From Dyella psychrodurans (GTDB lineage Bacteria > Pseudomonadota > Gammaproteobacteria > Xanthomonadales > Rhodanobacteraceae), in the NCBI RefSeq assembly GCF_003363265.1, contig NZ_QRBF01000002.1, positions 431,741 to 495,740 of the forward strand: DNA of 64,000 nt. Reading direction: 5' to 3'. Within the stretch, counting starts at the first letter, position 1, and the number at the start of each line of letters is the position of its first letter. Below, one piece after another: positions 55,203 through 64,000 of the stretch. Made by a program: the position numbers and the translations under genes. The notes under the pieces are model-generated. The model worked only from the letters and a program-made list of their open reading frames with translations, searched no databases and was not told where the DNA came from.

Positions 55203-55685
55203 ATGACACTACGTCCGTTGCATCGGCATGAGCTTGCGCGCCGCGTCGGCGCGCAAGCGGGCTTCAGCTTGATCGAGCTGATGGTTGTCGTGGCGATCAT
55301 CGCCGTTCTGGCGGCGATTGCGTATCCGTCATATACGCAGCACGTCATCAAGGCGAATCGCAGTGCGGCGGAGGGCTGCCTGTCGGAGTACTCCAACTAC
55401 ATGGAGCGCTATTACACGACCAATCTCGGCTATAACCAGCAGCCCGCATCGGGGTCGACCGCTGCAATACCCTTTTCGACCCCTGCTCTCGATTGCGCGG
55501 CGACGAGCCAGACTGGCAACAACTACCAATACACCGTTCCTGCACCGAGTGCCACGGGCTACACAGCGGAAGCTACGCCTATTGGTACGTTGCAGACAAA
55601 GGACACGCTGTGCGGAACGCTTACGATCAATCAGCAGGGCCAGCGCAACATTTCGGGGACCGGCACGCTGGCGCAATGCTGGTAA
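55203..55685 (+). CDS. pilE: Type IV pilin-like protein PilE
   Basis: Encodes 160 residues from the ATG at 55203 (GGGGAA nine bases upstream). An in-frame ATG at 55152 overlapping the pilY1 stop would add 17 residues and a long leader. After G, FSLIELMVVVAIIAVLAAIAYPSY gives the mature pilin helix with Glu at +5. A paired-cysteine C-terminal domain (near 97, 143 and 159) follows. It is the last gene of the operon and a minor pilin of PilE type. Confidence 0.9.
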   Translation: MTLRPLHRHELARRVGAQAGFSLIELMVVVAIIAVLAAIAYPSYTQHVIKANRSAAEGCLSEYSNYMERYYTTNLGYNQQPASGSTAAIPFSTPALDCAATSQTGNNYQYTVPAPSATGYTAEATPIGTLQTKDTLCGTLTINQQGQRNISGTGTLAQCW

Positions 55686-55703
55686 GCGGAGACGCTCGCC
55701 GCC

Positions 55704-56390
55704 TTAAACGTCCGACCACATCCTCAGCAGGTTGTGGTAGCAACCGGTAAGTCGCACGCGCGCCGATTCGTCGGCGCCGGTCGACGTCAATGTTTGCAGG
55801 GCGCTATCGATATCGAACAGCAGCGTGCGTTGTCCATCGTCGCGCACCATGCTTTGCACCCAGAAGAAGCACGCCAGTCGTGTGCCGCGCGTTACCGCAT
55901 TAACGCGGTGCAGGCTGCTGGCCGGATAAAGAATCATGTCGCCGGCGGCGAGCTTCACGGTCTGCGTGCCGTAAGTATCTTCAATCAACAGTTCGCCGCC
56001 GTCGTAACTTTCCGGCGGCGCGAGGAAGAGGGTGGCGGAGAGATCGGTGCGGATTTTGTCGCCGGTGCCCGGTAACAGCCGCACCGAGCCATCGACGTGA
56101 CTGCCGAAATGCATGCCGCCCTGGTAGCGGTTGAACATCGGAGGGTAGACGCGATGGGGCAGTGCTGCGCTGATGAACAGCGGATGCCGTTCCAATGCGG
56201 CGAGCACGATGTCGCCCAGCTCCCGTGCAAGGGCGGAGCCCTCGGCGATCTGCTGGTTCTGCTTGACGTGGATGCCCTGATGCCCGGCGGTGACGCGCCC
56301 GTCCACCCATGGCGCATTCTCGGCGTCGAGCTGACGACGAAAATGCGCGACTTGTTCGTGGTTGAGCAGGGCGGGCACGTGCACCAGCAT
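55704..56390 (-). CDS. Fe(II)/2-oxoglutarate-dependent PKHD-type hydroxylase (PiuC/YbiX family)
   Basis: Encodes 228 residues. [12 protein letters not shown] has the H-x-D pair (about 98-100), [14 protein letters not shown] the distal histidine and 2-oxoglutarate arginine, and [11 protein letters not shown] the preceding strand. These enzymes are usually found beside TonB-dependent siderophore receptors, as here (15 bases from the receptor stop). A role in modifying siderophore or iron-starvation metabolism is assumed. Confidence 0.9.
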   Translation of the reverse strand: MLVHVPALLNHEQVAHFRRQLDAENAPWVDGRVTAGHQGIHVKQNQQIAEGSALARELGDIVLAALERHPLFISAALPHRVYPPMFNRYQGGMHFGSHVDGSVRLLPGTGDKIRTDLSATLFLAPPESYDGGELLIEDTYGTQTVKLAAGDMILYPASSLHRVNAVTRGTRLACFFWVQSMVRDDGQRTLLFDIDSALQTLTSTGADESARVRLTGCYHNLLRMWSDV

Positions 56391-56404
56391 TGCGCTGTAC
56401 TCCG

Positions 56405-58588
56405 TCAGAATTTATAGGTGAACGTCAGCATTTCCGTGCGACCGATGCCTGGCACCGAACGTCCGCCGTCCGACTGGATCAGCGCATCGAAATAGCGCTT
56501 GTCGGTGAGGTTGATCACGTTGAGTCGCACATCGTAGTGCGGCTGATGGTACGCCAACGTGGCATCCCAGCGGGTGTAACCGCCTACGCTCACGGTGTCG
56601 GCATTCGCTGCGTAGCGTTGCGACATGTAGGTGGGGCCGCCGCCTGCTTCCCAGTTCTGCGCGAAGGTGTAGGTGGACCACGTGGTCACCGTATTGCGTG
56701 GCGTGTTGGCCGGAATGTTGCCTTGCGTGCCGTCCAATGCCTTGACGATCCTTCCGTCCATGTAGCTGTAGCCGGAGAAGATCTGCCAGTTCTTGGTGAT
56801 ATGTCCGGCCGCACCCAGCTCCGCGCCGCGCACGCGGATGTTGCCGTCCAGCGCGTATTCGCCGGATGAGGTTTGTGTGCGTGCGTTGGTTTGCTCGAGG
56901 TTGTACAGCGCTGCGTTGATCGACAGCATGTCTTCGAGCAAATTCCATTTGCCGCCGATCTCGTAGGAGCGGTTTTTCTCCGGTGCCAGATCCTGCGTAC
57001 CGTTGGTGAGCGTGAGCTGCTCCAGCGACGGATCGAATGACGTGCCGTAGGACACGTAATAGGACTGCTTTTCGCTGGGCTGGTAGATCACACCGCCGCG
57101 TACGCTGGTGAAGTACACGGTTTGCTGCGCATAGGCAGGAAGCGAAATCGTATTGCTGATGTGCGCATCGAATTCGTCGCGGCGCACGCCTGCGACAACC
57201 ATCCATTGATCGCTGAGTTTGATCGTGTCGTTGGCATACACCGCTGCGGTCTTGCCGACCGATTGCGCGTAGTTGCCAACCGTCGTGGTGACATTGGATG
57301 GCGTGGATTCCTGCGCCGGATCCAGCAGCGAGAGCAGCGGCAGTCCATTACGCGTGTAACCCTGGTTGTTGTAGGTTTCCCTCGCCAGTTCCACGCCGGT
57401 GATCAACGTGTGATGCAGGCTGCCCGTGTCGAATTGGGTGGTCAGGTCGGTCTGGCTGTCCAGAATCTTGTCGTGGATAACGCGATCATGACTGGCCAGC
57501 TGCACGTACAGATCCTGCGCCGGCAGGTTGGTCGGGTTGCCCAATGTTTTGTTGAGCGTTACGCCGGCGGCCGTTACCACGCTGTTGGCCGCGGTTTCGC
57601 GTGCATGGGTGGTGTAGTCGCTGTAGTCCAATTGCGTGCGCAGGCTTACGTTGTCCGAGAACGTGTGCTCAAGGCGGCCACTGAATTCGTTGACGTCCTG
57701 ATTGGTGCGGTCGTCGGTGAGGCCGTACCAATTCTTGTAGTTCACGTTGGCCGGGCGGCCGTTGATCGGTGGTAGCCCGTAGTCGGGCATGTCGTGGTTG
57801 CGTTGAATCAACGCGGACAAGGTGATCTGCGTGGGCGTGCCGATACCGAAGCGCAAAGACGGAGCGATGCCTTCGTCCTGGTTCTTCTGCACGTCGCGCG
57901 TGGTGTGCATGTCCTGGCCATACACGTTCAAACGCGCGGCCGATGTATCCGATAGCGGCTGATTGATGTCGGCGGTGGTGCGGTAGCGATCGCTGGTGCC
58001 GACGGTGGCGGTCACTTCGCCAAACGCTTTCAGTTCCGGTTCCTTGGAGACCTGATTGATCACGCCGCCGGTGGAGCCGCGGCCGAACAGCATGGAAGAG
58101 GGGCCTTTGAGTACTTCGATCGCGGAGAGATCGAAGGTGTCGCGGTAGTACTGGCCCGGATCGCGGAAGCCATCCAGATAGATGTCCGTGCGCGCCGTGA
58201 AACCGCGCAGGTTGATGTTGTTGCCGATCTGGCCGCCTTCGGCGCCACCGATGGTGATGCCTGGGACATTGCGCAATGCGTCCTGCAACGAGGTCGCACC
58301 TTGCGCGTCGAGCAGGTCGCGATTCACCACCACCACGGTTTGTGGAATATCGCGCAGCGAGGTGGGTGCCTTCGCGCCGACGGTAGACATGTCCGAGTCG
58401 TAATCGTTGCCTACCACGCTGCCGGTGACATGGACCGAGCTGAGCGTCTTGGGTTTGTTGGTGGATGGCTGCGGGTTGGAGCTGTCGCTGGCGGTGGATC
58501 TGGAGGTTTGCGCGTGGCTCACCGCGGGGAGGGTGAGGGCCAGGAGCAGGGCTGTTTGCAGGGGCGAAGCACGGAAGTTAGAGGGCAT
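56405..58588 (-). CDS. TonB-dependent catecholate siderophore receptor (Fiu/PiuA-like)
   Basis: Encodes 727 residues. A signal peptide (1-26, cleaved after SHA) is followed by the plug domain (about 60-175), with [20 protein letters not shown] and [24 protein letters not shown], then a 22-strand barrel ending in the C-terminal Phe (LTFTYKF). It imports ferric siderophore with TonB energy. A Fur-like box lies 126 bases upstream and the PKHD hydroxylase gene follows. Confidence 0.92.
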   Translation of the reverse strand: MPSNFRASPLQTALLLALTLPAVSHAQTSRSTASDSSNPQPSTNKPKTLSSVHVTGSVVGNDYDSDMSTVGAKAPTSLRDIPQTVVVVNRDLLDAQGATSLQDALRNVPGITIGGAEGGQIGNNINLRGFTARTDIYLDGFRDPGQYYRDTFDLSAIEVLKGPSSMLFGRGSTGGVINQVSKEPELKAFGEVTATVGTSDRYRTTADINQPLSDTSAARLNVYGQDMHTTRDVQKNQDEGIAPSLRFGIGTPTQITLSALIQRNHDMPDYGLPPINGRPANVNYKNWYGLTDDRTNQDVNEFSGRLEHTFSDNVSLRTQLDYSDYTTHARETAANSVVTAAGVTLNKTLGNPTNLPAQDLYVQLASHDRVIHDKILDSQTDLTTQFDTGSLHHTLITGVELARETYNNQGYTRNGLPLLSLLDPAQESTPSNVTTTVGNYAQSVGKTAAVYANDTIKLSDQWMVVAGVRRDEFDAHISNTISLPAYAQQTVYFTSVRGGVIYQPSEKQSYYVSYGTSFDPSLEQLTLTNGTQDLAPEKNRSYEIGGKWNLLEDMLSINAALYNLEQTNARTQTSSGEYALDGNIRVRGAELGAAGHITKNWQIFSGYSYMDGRIVKALDGTQGNIPANTPRNTVTTWSTYTFAQNWEAGGGPTYMSQRYAANADTVSVGGYTRWDATLAYHQPHYDVRLNVINLTDKRYFDALIQSDGGRSVPGIGRTEMLTFTYKF

Positions 58589-58713
58589 GGCGGGATATCA
58601 ATGAGTTGGAGGGACTCCGAACAAAGTGGTTGGCTCGCTTGAGCGAGTCGCTGGGCTTGCCCTCCGCGACCCGTCCCAATCCCGCTTGCTGCCCCATCGG
58701 TGTTCGTGCAAAT

Positions 58714-58732
58714 GCGAATCGTTGTTATTATC
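58714..58732 (-). promoter_or_regulatory. Fur-like box upstream of the siderophore receptor
   Basis: Read on the minus strand, GATAATAACAACGATTCGC matches 13 of 19 positions of the Fur consensus, with a perfect first GATAAT. Its position upstream of a TonB-dependent receptor supports iron control of receptor and hydroxylase. Confidence 0.6.
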
Positions 58733-58791
58733 ACATGCTGTTACGAAGTTGTGAAGCGGTGGCGCGTTGCCTCCCTGGCCGGCTTGAGGCG

Positions 58792-58827
58792 CAAAAAAAG
58801 CCCCGCATTCGCATGCGGGGCTTTTGA
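58792..58827 (-). terminator. Rho-independent terminator after the M13 peptidase gene
   Basis: On the minus strand, AAAAGCCCCGCATG...ATGCGGGGCTTTTTTT forms a long stem with a T-run. The A-run on the other side lets it work in both directions. It separates the peptidase gene from the receptor operon. Confidence 0.88.
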
Positions 58828-58868
58828 CTGTCGAACCGCGGCGAACAGCCCGCGGGCGATCGGGCGAA

Positions 58869-61001
58869 TTACCAGATCTTCACCTGCTTGTCGCCGGAGC
58901 GAACCATCGGGTCGGTCGGCTTGCACTGGAAGGCATCGGCGAAGGCCGCCATGTTCGACGGTGCACCGATGGCGCGCAGCGAAGCCGGAGCATGCGGATC
59001 GATGTTGAGATACAGCAACGCCTGCTTCTCGCGCGTATTGTTGCGCCACACGCGTGCCCAGCTGAGGAAGTAGCGCTGATCCTGGGTGTAACCGTCGATC
59101 TTCTGCTGCGCCTCGGTCGAGTTCTTCTTCAGCGCATCCTGCAGGGCTTCATAAGCCACATTCAAGCCGCCCAGGTCGGCGATGTTTTCGCCCAGGGTCA
59201 GCTGACCATTGACGTGCACGTCAGGCTTGTCCTTGAGCGGCGCGTAACCGTTGAACTGGTCGACCAGCTTGCCGGTGCGCTCCTTGAACTGCGCCTTGTC
59301 CTGTGCCGTCCACCAGTCGGCCTTGTTGCCGTCGCCGTCGAACTGCGCACCCTGGTCGTCGAAGCCATGGCTGGATTCGTGACCGATCACCGCACCGATA
59401 CCGCCGTAGTTGATCGCATCGTCGCCGTTGGCATAGAAGAACGGCGGCTGCAGGATCGCGGCCGGGAAGTTGATGGTGTTGGTGCTCGGGTCGTAGTAGG
59501 CGTTGACCGTCTGCGGCGTCATGCCCCACTCGGTGCGGTCGGTCGGCTTGCCGATGTGGCCGATATCCCAGTCATAGTTGAACTTGGCGGCGGCCATGAC
59601 GTCGCCGTAGAAGTCGCCCTGCTTGATGTCCAGGCCATCCCAGCTGCGCCAGTGATCCGGGTAGCCGATCTTGGGCAGGAACTTGTTCCATTTGTCGATG
59701 GCTTTCTGCTTGGTGGCGTCGCTCATCCAGTCCAGATGTTCGATGCGATCCTTCAGCGCGGCGCGCACGTTGGTGACCAGTTCCTCCGCACGCTGCTTGG
59801 CTTCGGGCGTGAATTCCTTGGCGACATACAGCTGGCCGAGCGCTTCGCCCATCGACGAGTTGACCGAGCCGAGCACGCGCTTCCACTGCGGCTTCTGTTC
59901 CGGCTGGCCGGCGAGGGTCTTGCCGTAGAAGTCGAAACGGTTGTCCTGGAAGGCGGTGCTGAGGTACGGCGCGGCATCGTCGATCGCGTGGAAGCGCAGG
60001 TAAGCCTGCCACTGCGAGACCGGCGCCGAGGCCAGCAGCTTGTCGAATTCGGCGAAGAACTTCGGTTGCGACAGCGAGAAGCCCTTGTCGATGGTCAGGC
60101 CCTGGGCGCTGAAGAATTTCTCCCAGTTGAAGTGCGGCGTGACCTTGTCGGCCTGGGTCACGCTCACGAAGTGGTATTCGTTGTCCAGGTCGCGCAGCTC
60201 GGTCGGGGAGAGCGAGGACTTGGCGAGCAGGGTTTCGAAAGCCAGTACTTCGTCGGCCTGTTTCTTCGCATCCGCATCGGAGACGCCGGCCAGCGTCAGC
60301 GACTTGGCGACGTAGGCCTTGTACGCATCGCGAATATCGGCCTGCTTCGGATTGGTGTAGTAGTCGGGCGTGGGCAGACCCAGGCCGGATTGGTTGGCGA
60401 AACCGATCTGGATCTTGGCGTCCTTGAAGTCGGCGCCGGAGCCGAAATTGAACACCTGCTGGTCGCCCTGGGCGAAACTGTCGTCGATGAAGGACACCAC
60501 ATCGGCGTTGTTCTTCAGCGCTGCGATCTTGTCCAGCTTCGCCTTGATGGGATCGAAACCGGCCTTGTCGCGCGTGTCCTGATCCATGCCTGCCTGGTAC
60601 AGGTAACCGATCTTCTGCTCGATCGAACCCGGCTTGGCCTGCGCGGCATTCTTGGCGGCGTCGTCGACAATGTCGTGCTGGGTGCTGAGGCTCTTCTCGG
60701 CCAGTTGGTCGAAAGCGCCCCAGCGGGTGCGGTCGTTCGGAATCGGGTTGGCGGCGACCCACTTGGCGTTGACGAAACCGTTGAAGTCCTGGCAGGCGTT
60801 GACGCCGCTGTCCAGTTCGCTCACATCGAACACGCTGGTCGGCTTGGCGGTGCTGGCGGTGGTGGAAGCGGCGGCCGGTGCGGTGGCCGCCGGGGCCGGT
60901 GCGGGCGCCGGAGCCTGAGCCTGTTCCTGCTTGCCGCAGGCGGCCAGAGCCAGAGTGACGCTCGCAGCGAGCACCAGGGGCTTCAAGTGTTTGTAGGTCA
61001 T
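58869..61001 (-). CDS. M13-family (neprilysin-like) metallopeptidase lipoprotein
   Basis: Encodes 710 residues. The lipobox LALAAC ends near residue 22, followed by an Ala/Pro-rich linker. NAYYDPSTNTINFPAAILQPPFF, the zinc motif HESSH in VIGHESSHGFDDQG, GENIADLGGL with the third zinc ligand and the C-terminal CKPTDPMVRSGDKQVKIW are M13 hallmarks. It degrades or matures peptides in the periplasm. The downstream terminator shows it is monocistronic. Confidence 0.94.
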   Translation of the reverse strand: MTYKHLKPLVLAASVTLALAACGKQEQAQAPAPAPAPAATAPAAASTTASTAKPTSVFDVSELDSGVNACQDFNGFVNAKWVAANPIPNDRTRWGAFDQLAEKSLSTQHDIVDDAAKNAAQAKPGSIEQKIGYLYQAGMDQDTRDKAGFDPIKAKLDKIAALKNNADVVSFIDDSFAQGDQQVFNFGSGADFKDAKIQIGFANQSGLGLPTPDYYTNPKQADIRDAYKAYVAKSLTLAGVSDADAKKQADEVLAFETLLAKSSLSPTELRDLDNEYHFVSVTQADKVTPHFNWEKFFSAQGLTIDKGFSLSQPKFFAEFDKLLASAPVSQWQAYLRFHAIDDAAPYLSTAFQDNRFDFYGKTLAGQPEQKPQWKRVLGSVNSSMGEALGQLYVAKEFTPEAKQRAEELVTNVRAALKDRIEHLDWMSDATKQKAIDKWNKFLPKIGYPDHWRSWDGLDIKQGDFYGDVMAAAKFNYDWDIGHIGKPTDRTEWGMTPQTVNAYYDPSTNTINFPAAILQPPFFYANGDDAINYGGIGAVIGHESSHGFDDQGAQFDGDGNKADWWTAQDKAQFKERTGKLVDQFNGYAPLKDKPDVHVNGQLTLGENIADLGGLNVAYEALQDALKKNSTEAQQKIDGYTQDQRYFLSWARVWRNNTREKQALLYLNIDPHAPASLRAIGAPSNMAAFADAFQCKPTDPMVRSGDKQVKIW

Positions 61002-61137
61002 GGATATCCCTCGAAGGTTTCAACGAATCGCCCGCAGGCGTTGACGGTCGTGCTGGCCGTTCCTGTGGAATCTCCCCGTTTCCCGGCCATGACCGCTCAA
61101 GCTAGGTCAAAGGTCATGGACACTACAGTGTCAAAGG

Positions 61138-62658
61138 TCAGGGGTCGCGTAGGGGGACGAGAACGGCGGCTGTGCGCGAATACGGAAATGCCAGAGGAGG
61201 CCTTCGTCGCATCCTGCCTATTCGCTGGCGTGTGTCGCCGTGCTTGGTTTTTGCCCCCTTGGGCAGGTAGTTGTCGTCCAGTGTATGGAGGAAGGAAATG
61301 ATGTCCTGGATGTCCCGGGCAGTGAGCGGCGGCGAATCGCCAACATGGCGGTCGAAGGGCGCGTCAGTGGTGTCCACGTTGCCTTGATAGGCGGCAGGTA
61401 TGTCGTTATAGAGCTCCAGCTTGCCGCTGGCGTCGTGCGGGTAGATCGTCGCCGGCGCGACGCTGCGCAAATTGTAGAAATCGAGTACCTGCGTCAGGGA
61501 GTGATAAACGCCGTTGTGAAAGAACACAGCGCGCTTGTCCACGTTGCGCAAAGTGGGCGTGAGGAACATGCCACAGTATTGCGTTTGACGCGCGAGGTCT
61601 TTTCGGAACGGGCCGCAGATGCCGAGATCGTAGTAATGCGAATCCCGGTTGAGCACCAGCGTCGTGTTGCGAGGTACACCCAATGCTTCGTATTGAGTGT
61701 CGGTGAACAGTGGAGGCAGGCCATCACGACTCGGCTGGCTGAGGTGGCAGCCGGCACAATTGCCTTTCTTCGGGTCGTTGAAAACGCGCAGCCCGCGCAG
61801 TTCCGCCGGTGTCAGTCGCGCCTGTCCTTGCAACCATGCGTCGTACTTGCTGGTGAACGGATGAAACGACGGATCTTCGATCTGAAAGCGGCCGATGGCG
61901 AACATGGCCTCGGAAACCAGTTGCTCGGGATCGTTGACAATGCCAGGTCCGAACAACAGGGTGAACGATTGGCGATAGCGGCTGTTCGCCAGTTTGTGTG
62001 CTACTTCATCGATGCTGCTGTTCGCCATTTCCACGGGATTGAGCAGAGGCAAATAGGCCTGCCGCTGCAGCGAATCGGCGCGGCCGTCCCAGAACAAGCC
62101 GCCTTGCGCCACCATGGCGGGCGCGGCAGGCGCCACGCCGGCTTGCTTGGTTGCGCGCGAAGTGCCGCGCACGGATGAAGCGATTGCGTTGAGGTCGGGT
62201 GCCACGTCGTTATCGGCTGCATCCGGCCCAATGCTGAAAGGCGGTTGCCGATACAAATACGCAAGCGAGAGCGGCGGCCGATACCCGGTCTGGTGCAGAT
62301 CCTTTCCACCCTTTTGCACGGTAAGTGCATTGGGCGGGTTGTAGCCATATGCGGGGCTATGGCAAGAGGAGCACGATTGCCGTCCGGAGACTGACAGCAT
62401 CGGATCGAAGAACAACGACTTGCCGAGTTGCGCAACCGCGCTCAGCGGGTTGCCCTGGGGCAGTTTCAGATGGACCGGATGCGGATTGATTTCGCTGTTA
62501 TCGGCAGCATCAGTTTGCGGCTGCGTCGCTTGGTTGAGAAACGCGTAGCTGGTGAGGCAGCTGCACGCACAAGCCACGCCAAGCAGGGCTTTGAATAAAT
62601 GAAACGGCTTACGCTGTACTTGCGTGCGCGATATGCGGGAGTCCGAAGTCAAAGGCAT
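61138..62658 (-). CDS. Di-haem cytochrome c peroxidase / MauG-like protein
   Basis: Encodes 506 residues from the ATG at 62658. An upstream in-frame ATG lies inside a palindrome and is rejected. A signal/anchor segment (about 20-40) precedes CSSCH and CAGCH, the two haem c sites, in a CcpA/MauG-type fold; a distal MFLTPTLRNVDKRAVFFHNGVY is conserved in the family. It could reduce hydrogen peroxide or oxidise a protein partner. The C-terminal 40 residues are basic and not typical. It lies downstream of the phosphoesterase gene, possibly as a co-transcribed partner. Confidence 0.85.
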   Translation of the reverse strand: MPLTSDSRISRTQVQRKPFHLFKALLGVACACSCLTSYAFLNQATQPQTDAADNSEINPHPVHLKLPQGNPLSAVAQLGKSLFFDPMLSVSGRQSCSSCHSPAYGYNPPNALTVQKGGKDLHQTGYRPPLSLAYLYRQPPFSIGPDAADNDVAPDLNAIASSVRGTSRATKQAGVAPAAPAMVAQGGLFWDGRADSLQRQAYLPLLNPVEMANSSIDEVAHKLANSRYRQSFTLLFGPGIVNDPEQLVSEAMFAIGRFQIEDPSFHPFTSKYDAWLQGQARLTPAELRGLRVFNDPKKGNCAGCHLSQPSRDGLPPLFTDTQYEALGVPRNTTLVLNRDSHYYDLGICGPFRKDLARQTQYCGMFLTPTLRNVDKRAVFFHNGVYHSLTQVLDFYNLRSVAPATIYPHDASGKLELYNDIPAAYQGNVDTTDAPFDRHVGDSPPLTARDIQDIISFLHTLDDNYLPKGAKTKHGDTRQRIGRMRRRPPLAFPYSRTAAVLVPLRDP

Positions 62659-62703
62659 GTCCGAGGCAATAGCGTGATGGAATGCAATGCGGCCTTGGAA
62701 AAC

Positions 62704-62737
62704 ATCCCTGCTCCGCGACATGTCGCGGAGCAGGGAT
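62704..62737. repeat. 34-bp perfect palindrome
   Basis: ATCCCTGCTCCGCGACA and its exact reverse complement lie head to head with no spacer. The palindrome sits between the phosphoesterase and cytochrome genes. On the minus strand it is followed by TGTTTTCC, so it could end the phosphoesterase message. A perfect palindrome of this length without a loop is also a possible protein-binding site. Confidence 0.6.
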
Positions 62738-62798
62738 AGGCCTCATTCGCCATGTGCTGGGCCGGGATCAGGCCATGATCCGGCACCGAGCCTGACGA

Positions 62799-64000
62799 TC
62801 AGGAATGCCAGGGGTCACGCTTGTCGATGATCGGCGTACCCTGGTTCGGATCAAGGAACAACGGCGGCGCCAGGTCGAAGCGGCGACGGTTGAAATCGAA
62901 CATGTTCATGATGCTGCCAGCGGTGGCATCGCTCGAGCCTTGGCCGATGCGTTCGCCATGTAGCCAATTGTCCTCGATGAAGCGCACCACCGAAGCCTGC
63001 GTGATTTGCGTGCCATCCACATAATTGACGCGCGCATAAGGCGAGATCACCAGGAACGGCACGCGCGTACCGGGGCCGCAGCGGCCGTTGACGGTTCCAC
63101 CATTCACACCCACGCCCTGTTTGGCGCCCGTCGCATTGCAGATGCCCGCACCGTTGAGCTGGTCGGCACCGGTGACCGAACCTTCCTGGGTGGTCGCATC
63201 GAAGGATGACGTGGTGGGCGAAGCGTAGCGATGGTCGTACCAGCCGTCCGAGTCGTCATAGGTGATGATGACGGCAGTGCTGTCCCAATCGGGCTGCTTC
63301 TGCAGGAAGTTGATGAGTTTCACCACGAACTCCTGCTCGTCAAGCGGATCGGAGTTGCCCGGATGCGCGTCATGCACGGCGGCCGGCTTGATGTAGCTCA
63401 CCGACGGGAAATTGCCGGACTTGACGGCCTTGATGAAATCTTGCACGTCGTACTCGTGATGCACCGGCGTGGACGAGCTGTCCTTGTCATCGGTATAGCC
63501 GATCTCTTCCACCGAGGTCGGGCGTGTATGCGCCGGGTTCGAGGTGGTCGCGTAATACTGGAACCAGTTGTGGTGCGGCGTGTAGTCGGTCGAGGCGGCA
63601 TTCAATACGCTCGAGAAGGTACTGCGCTTGCAACCAGTGGTACCGTTTTCGTTCACGGCCGTCAGGTCGAATCCGCCCATGAAACCGCCCCAGGTAATGC
63701 GGTGGGCATTGAGCAGGTCGCCGATGTTTTTCGACGTCATCGACACCGTGTTGCTGGTCGAGGAGCACGAGTCATAGGCCGGATCGGTATCGCCGATCAA
63801 GGTCAGGCCGCCCTGGGTGTCAGGGATGGTCGAGGCCGAGCCAAGTACCACCTTGGCGCCGTTGTTGGTGCCCGATACCACGGCAATCGCGCCCGGTGTC
63901 GAAGGACCGTAGGTGTCGGTATAGGCGTTGTCGTCCATGGCGAAGTGCTGCGCATAATTCCACATCGCGGTGACGGTGTTGCCGTCGAAGTAACCCATCA
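62799..64000 (-). CDS. Phospholipase C/acid phosphatase-type phosphoesterase (partial)
   Basis: At least 400 residues are present; the N-terminus lies beyond the right edge. MGYFDGNTV, DDNAYTDTYGPSTPG, SYIKPAAVHDAHPGNSDPLDEQ and IITYDDSDGWYDH are motifs of the PF04185 phosphoesterase family (AcpA, PLC). The family is exported and cleaves phosphomonoesters or phospholipids. Six cysteines (paired) fit a periplasmic or secreted protein. A palindrome and the di-haem protein gene follow. Confidence 0.85.
   Translation of the reverse strand, partial: MGYFDGNTVTAMWNYAQHFAMDDNAYTDTYGPSTPGAIAVVSGTNNGAKVVLGSASTIPDTQGGLTLIGDTDPAYDSCSSTSNTVSMTSKNIGDLLNAHRITWGGFMGGFDLTAVNENGTTGCKRSTFSSVLNAASTDYTPHHNWFQYYATTSNPAHTRPTSVEEIGYTDDKDSSSTPVHHEYDVQDFIKAVKSGNFPSVSYIKPAAVHDAHPGNSDPLDEQEFVVKLINFLQKQPDWDSTAVIITYDDSDGWYDHRYASPTTSSFDATTQEGSVTGADQLNGAGICNATGAKQGVGVNGGTVNGRCGPGTRVPFLVISPYARVNYVDGTQITQASVVRFIEDNWLHGERIGQGSSDATAGSIMNMFDFNRRRFDLAPPLFLDPNQGTPIIDKRDPWHS

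Overview
The window is 64 kb of GC-rich, densely packed bacterial chromosome. Its gene content points to a gammaproteobacterium of the Xanthomonadales/Lysobacterales, most likely a Rhodanobacteraceae such as Dyella, Rhodanobacter or Luteibacter. The pointers are a SUF operon led by an Rrf2 regulator, AmgK/MurU cell-wall recycling, a fimT-pilVWXY1E minor-pilin operon with a CRP/Clp-type palindrome, RapA, and dispersed CCCTCTCCCC...GGGGAGAGGG repeats. The family assignment is inference; no rRNA gene is present. I see no prophage, insertion sequence, integrase or CRISPR array.

Layout. Positions 1-168 hold the apparent tail of an upstream gene and its terminator. Positions 169-1048 are non-coding but highly structured: a 77-nt three-way-junction fold, a switchable hairpin, and two back-to-back tRNA-like cloverleaves. 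One cloverleaf has a templated CCA; the other is tRNA-Asn(GUU)-like with a broken acceptor stem. This region leads into a slipin/SPFH gene and the RNA ligase gene rtcB, with two strong hairpins between them and a terminator after rtcB. I regard this tRNA-like RNA / slipin / RtcB unit as the most interesting system here, a candidate RNA-repair locus that carries its own RNA partners. Next come queA-tgt-yajC-secD-secF (queuosine and Sec translocon), motAB behind a sigma-28-type promoter, and on the minus strand murU-amgK and glnK-amtB, the latter behind a sigma-54-type element.

15-25 kb is the SUF Fe-S cluster operon: Rrf2 regulator, sufB, a secreted LprI-like gene, sufC, sufD and sufS. It is followed by an amino-acid decarboxylase and a minus-strand ECF sigma/anti-sigma/membrane-protein set, then a GNAT-Rieske pair. 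25-29.5 kb is a DevBCA-like export operon with its own NodT outer-membrane channel. 29.6-34 kb holds a HAD phosphatase with a class III aminotransferase and a QseBC/TctDE-like two-component system. 34-45 kb is housekeeping and accessory metabolism: M1 peptidase with membrane partner, HutD, GNAT, SET-domain protein, ComEA-like protein, M20 dipeptidase with YggS, NlpC/P60 hydrolase behind a structured leader, rhomboid, and amino-acid permease. rapA follows on the minus strand.

48-55.7 kb is the type IV pilus minor-pilin operon fimT-pilV-pilW-pilX-pilY1-pilE. A perfect TGTGA-N6-TCACA site lies upstream, and PilY1 carries Thr-Pro repeats on both sides of its signal sequence. 55.7-58.6 kb is an iron-uptake pair (PKHD-type dioxygenase and TonB-dependent siderophore receptor) with a Fur-like box. 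The window ends with an M13 metallopeptidase lipoprotein, a di-haem peroxidase-like cytochrome and a truncated phospholipase C/acid phosphatase-type phosphoesterase.
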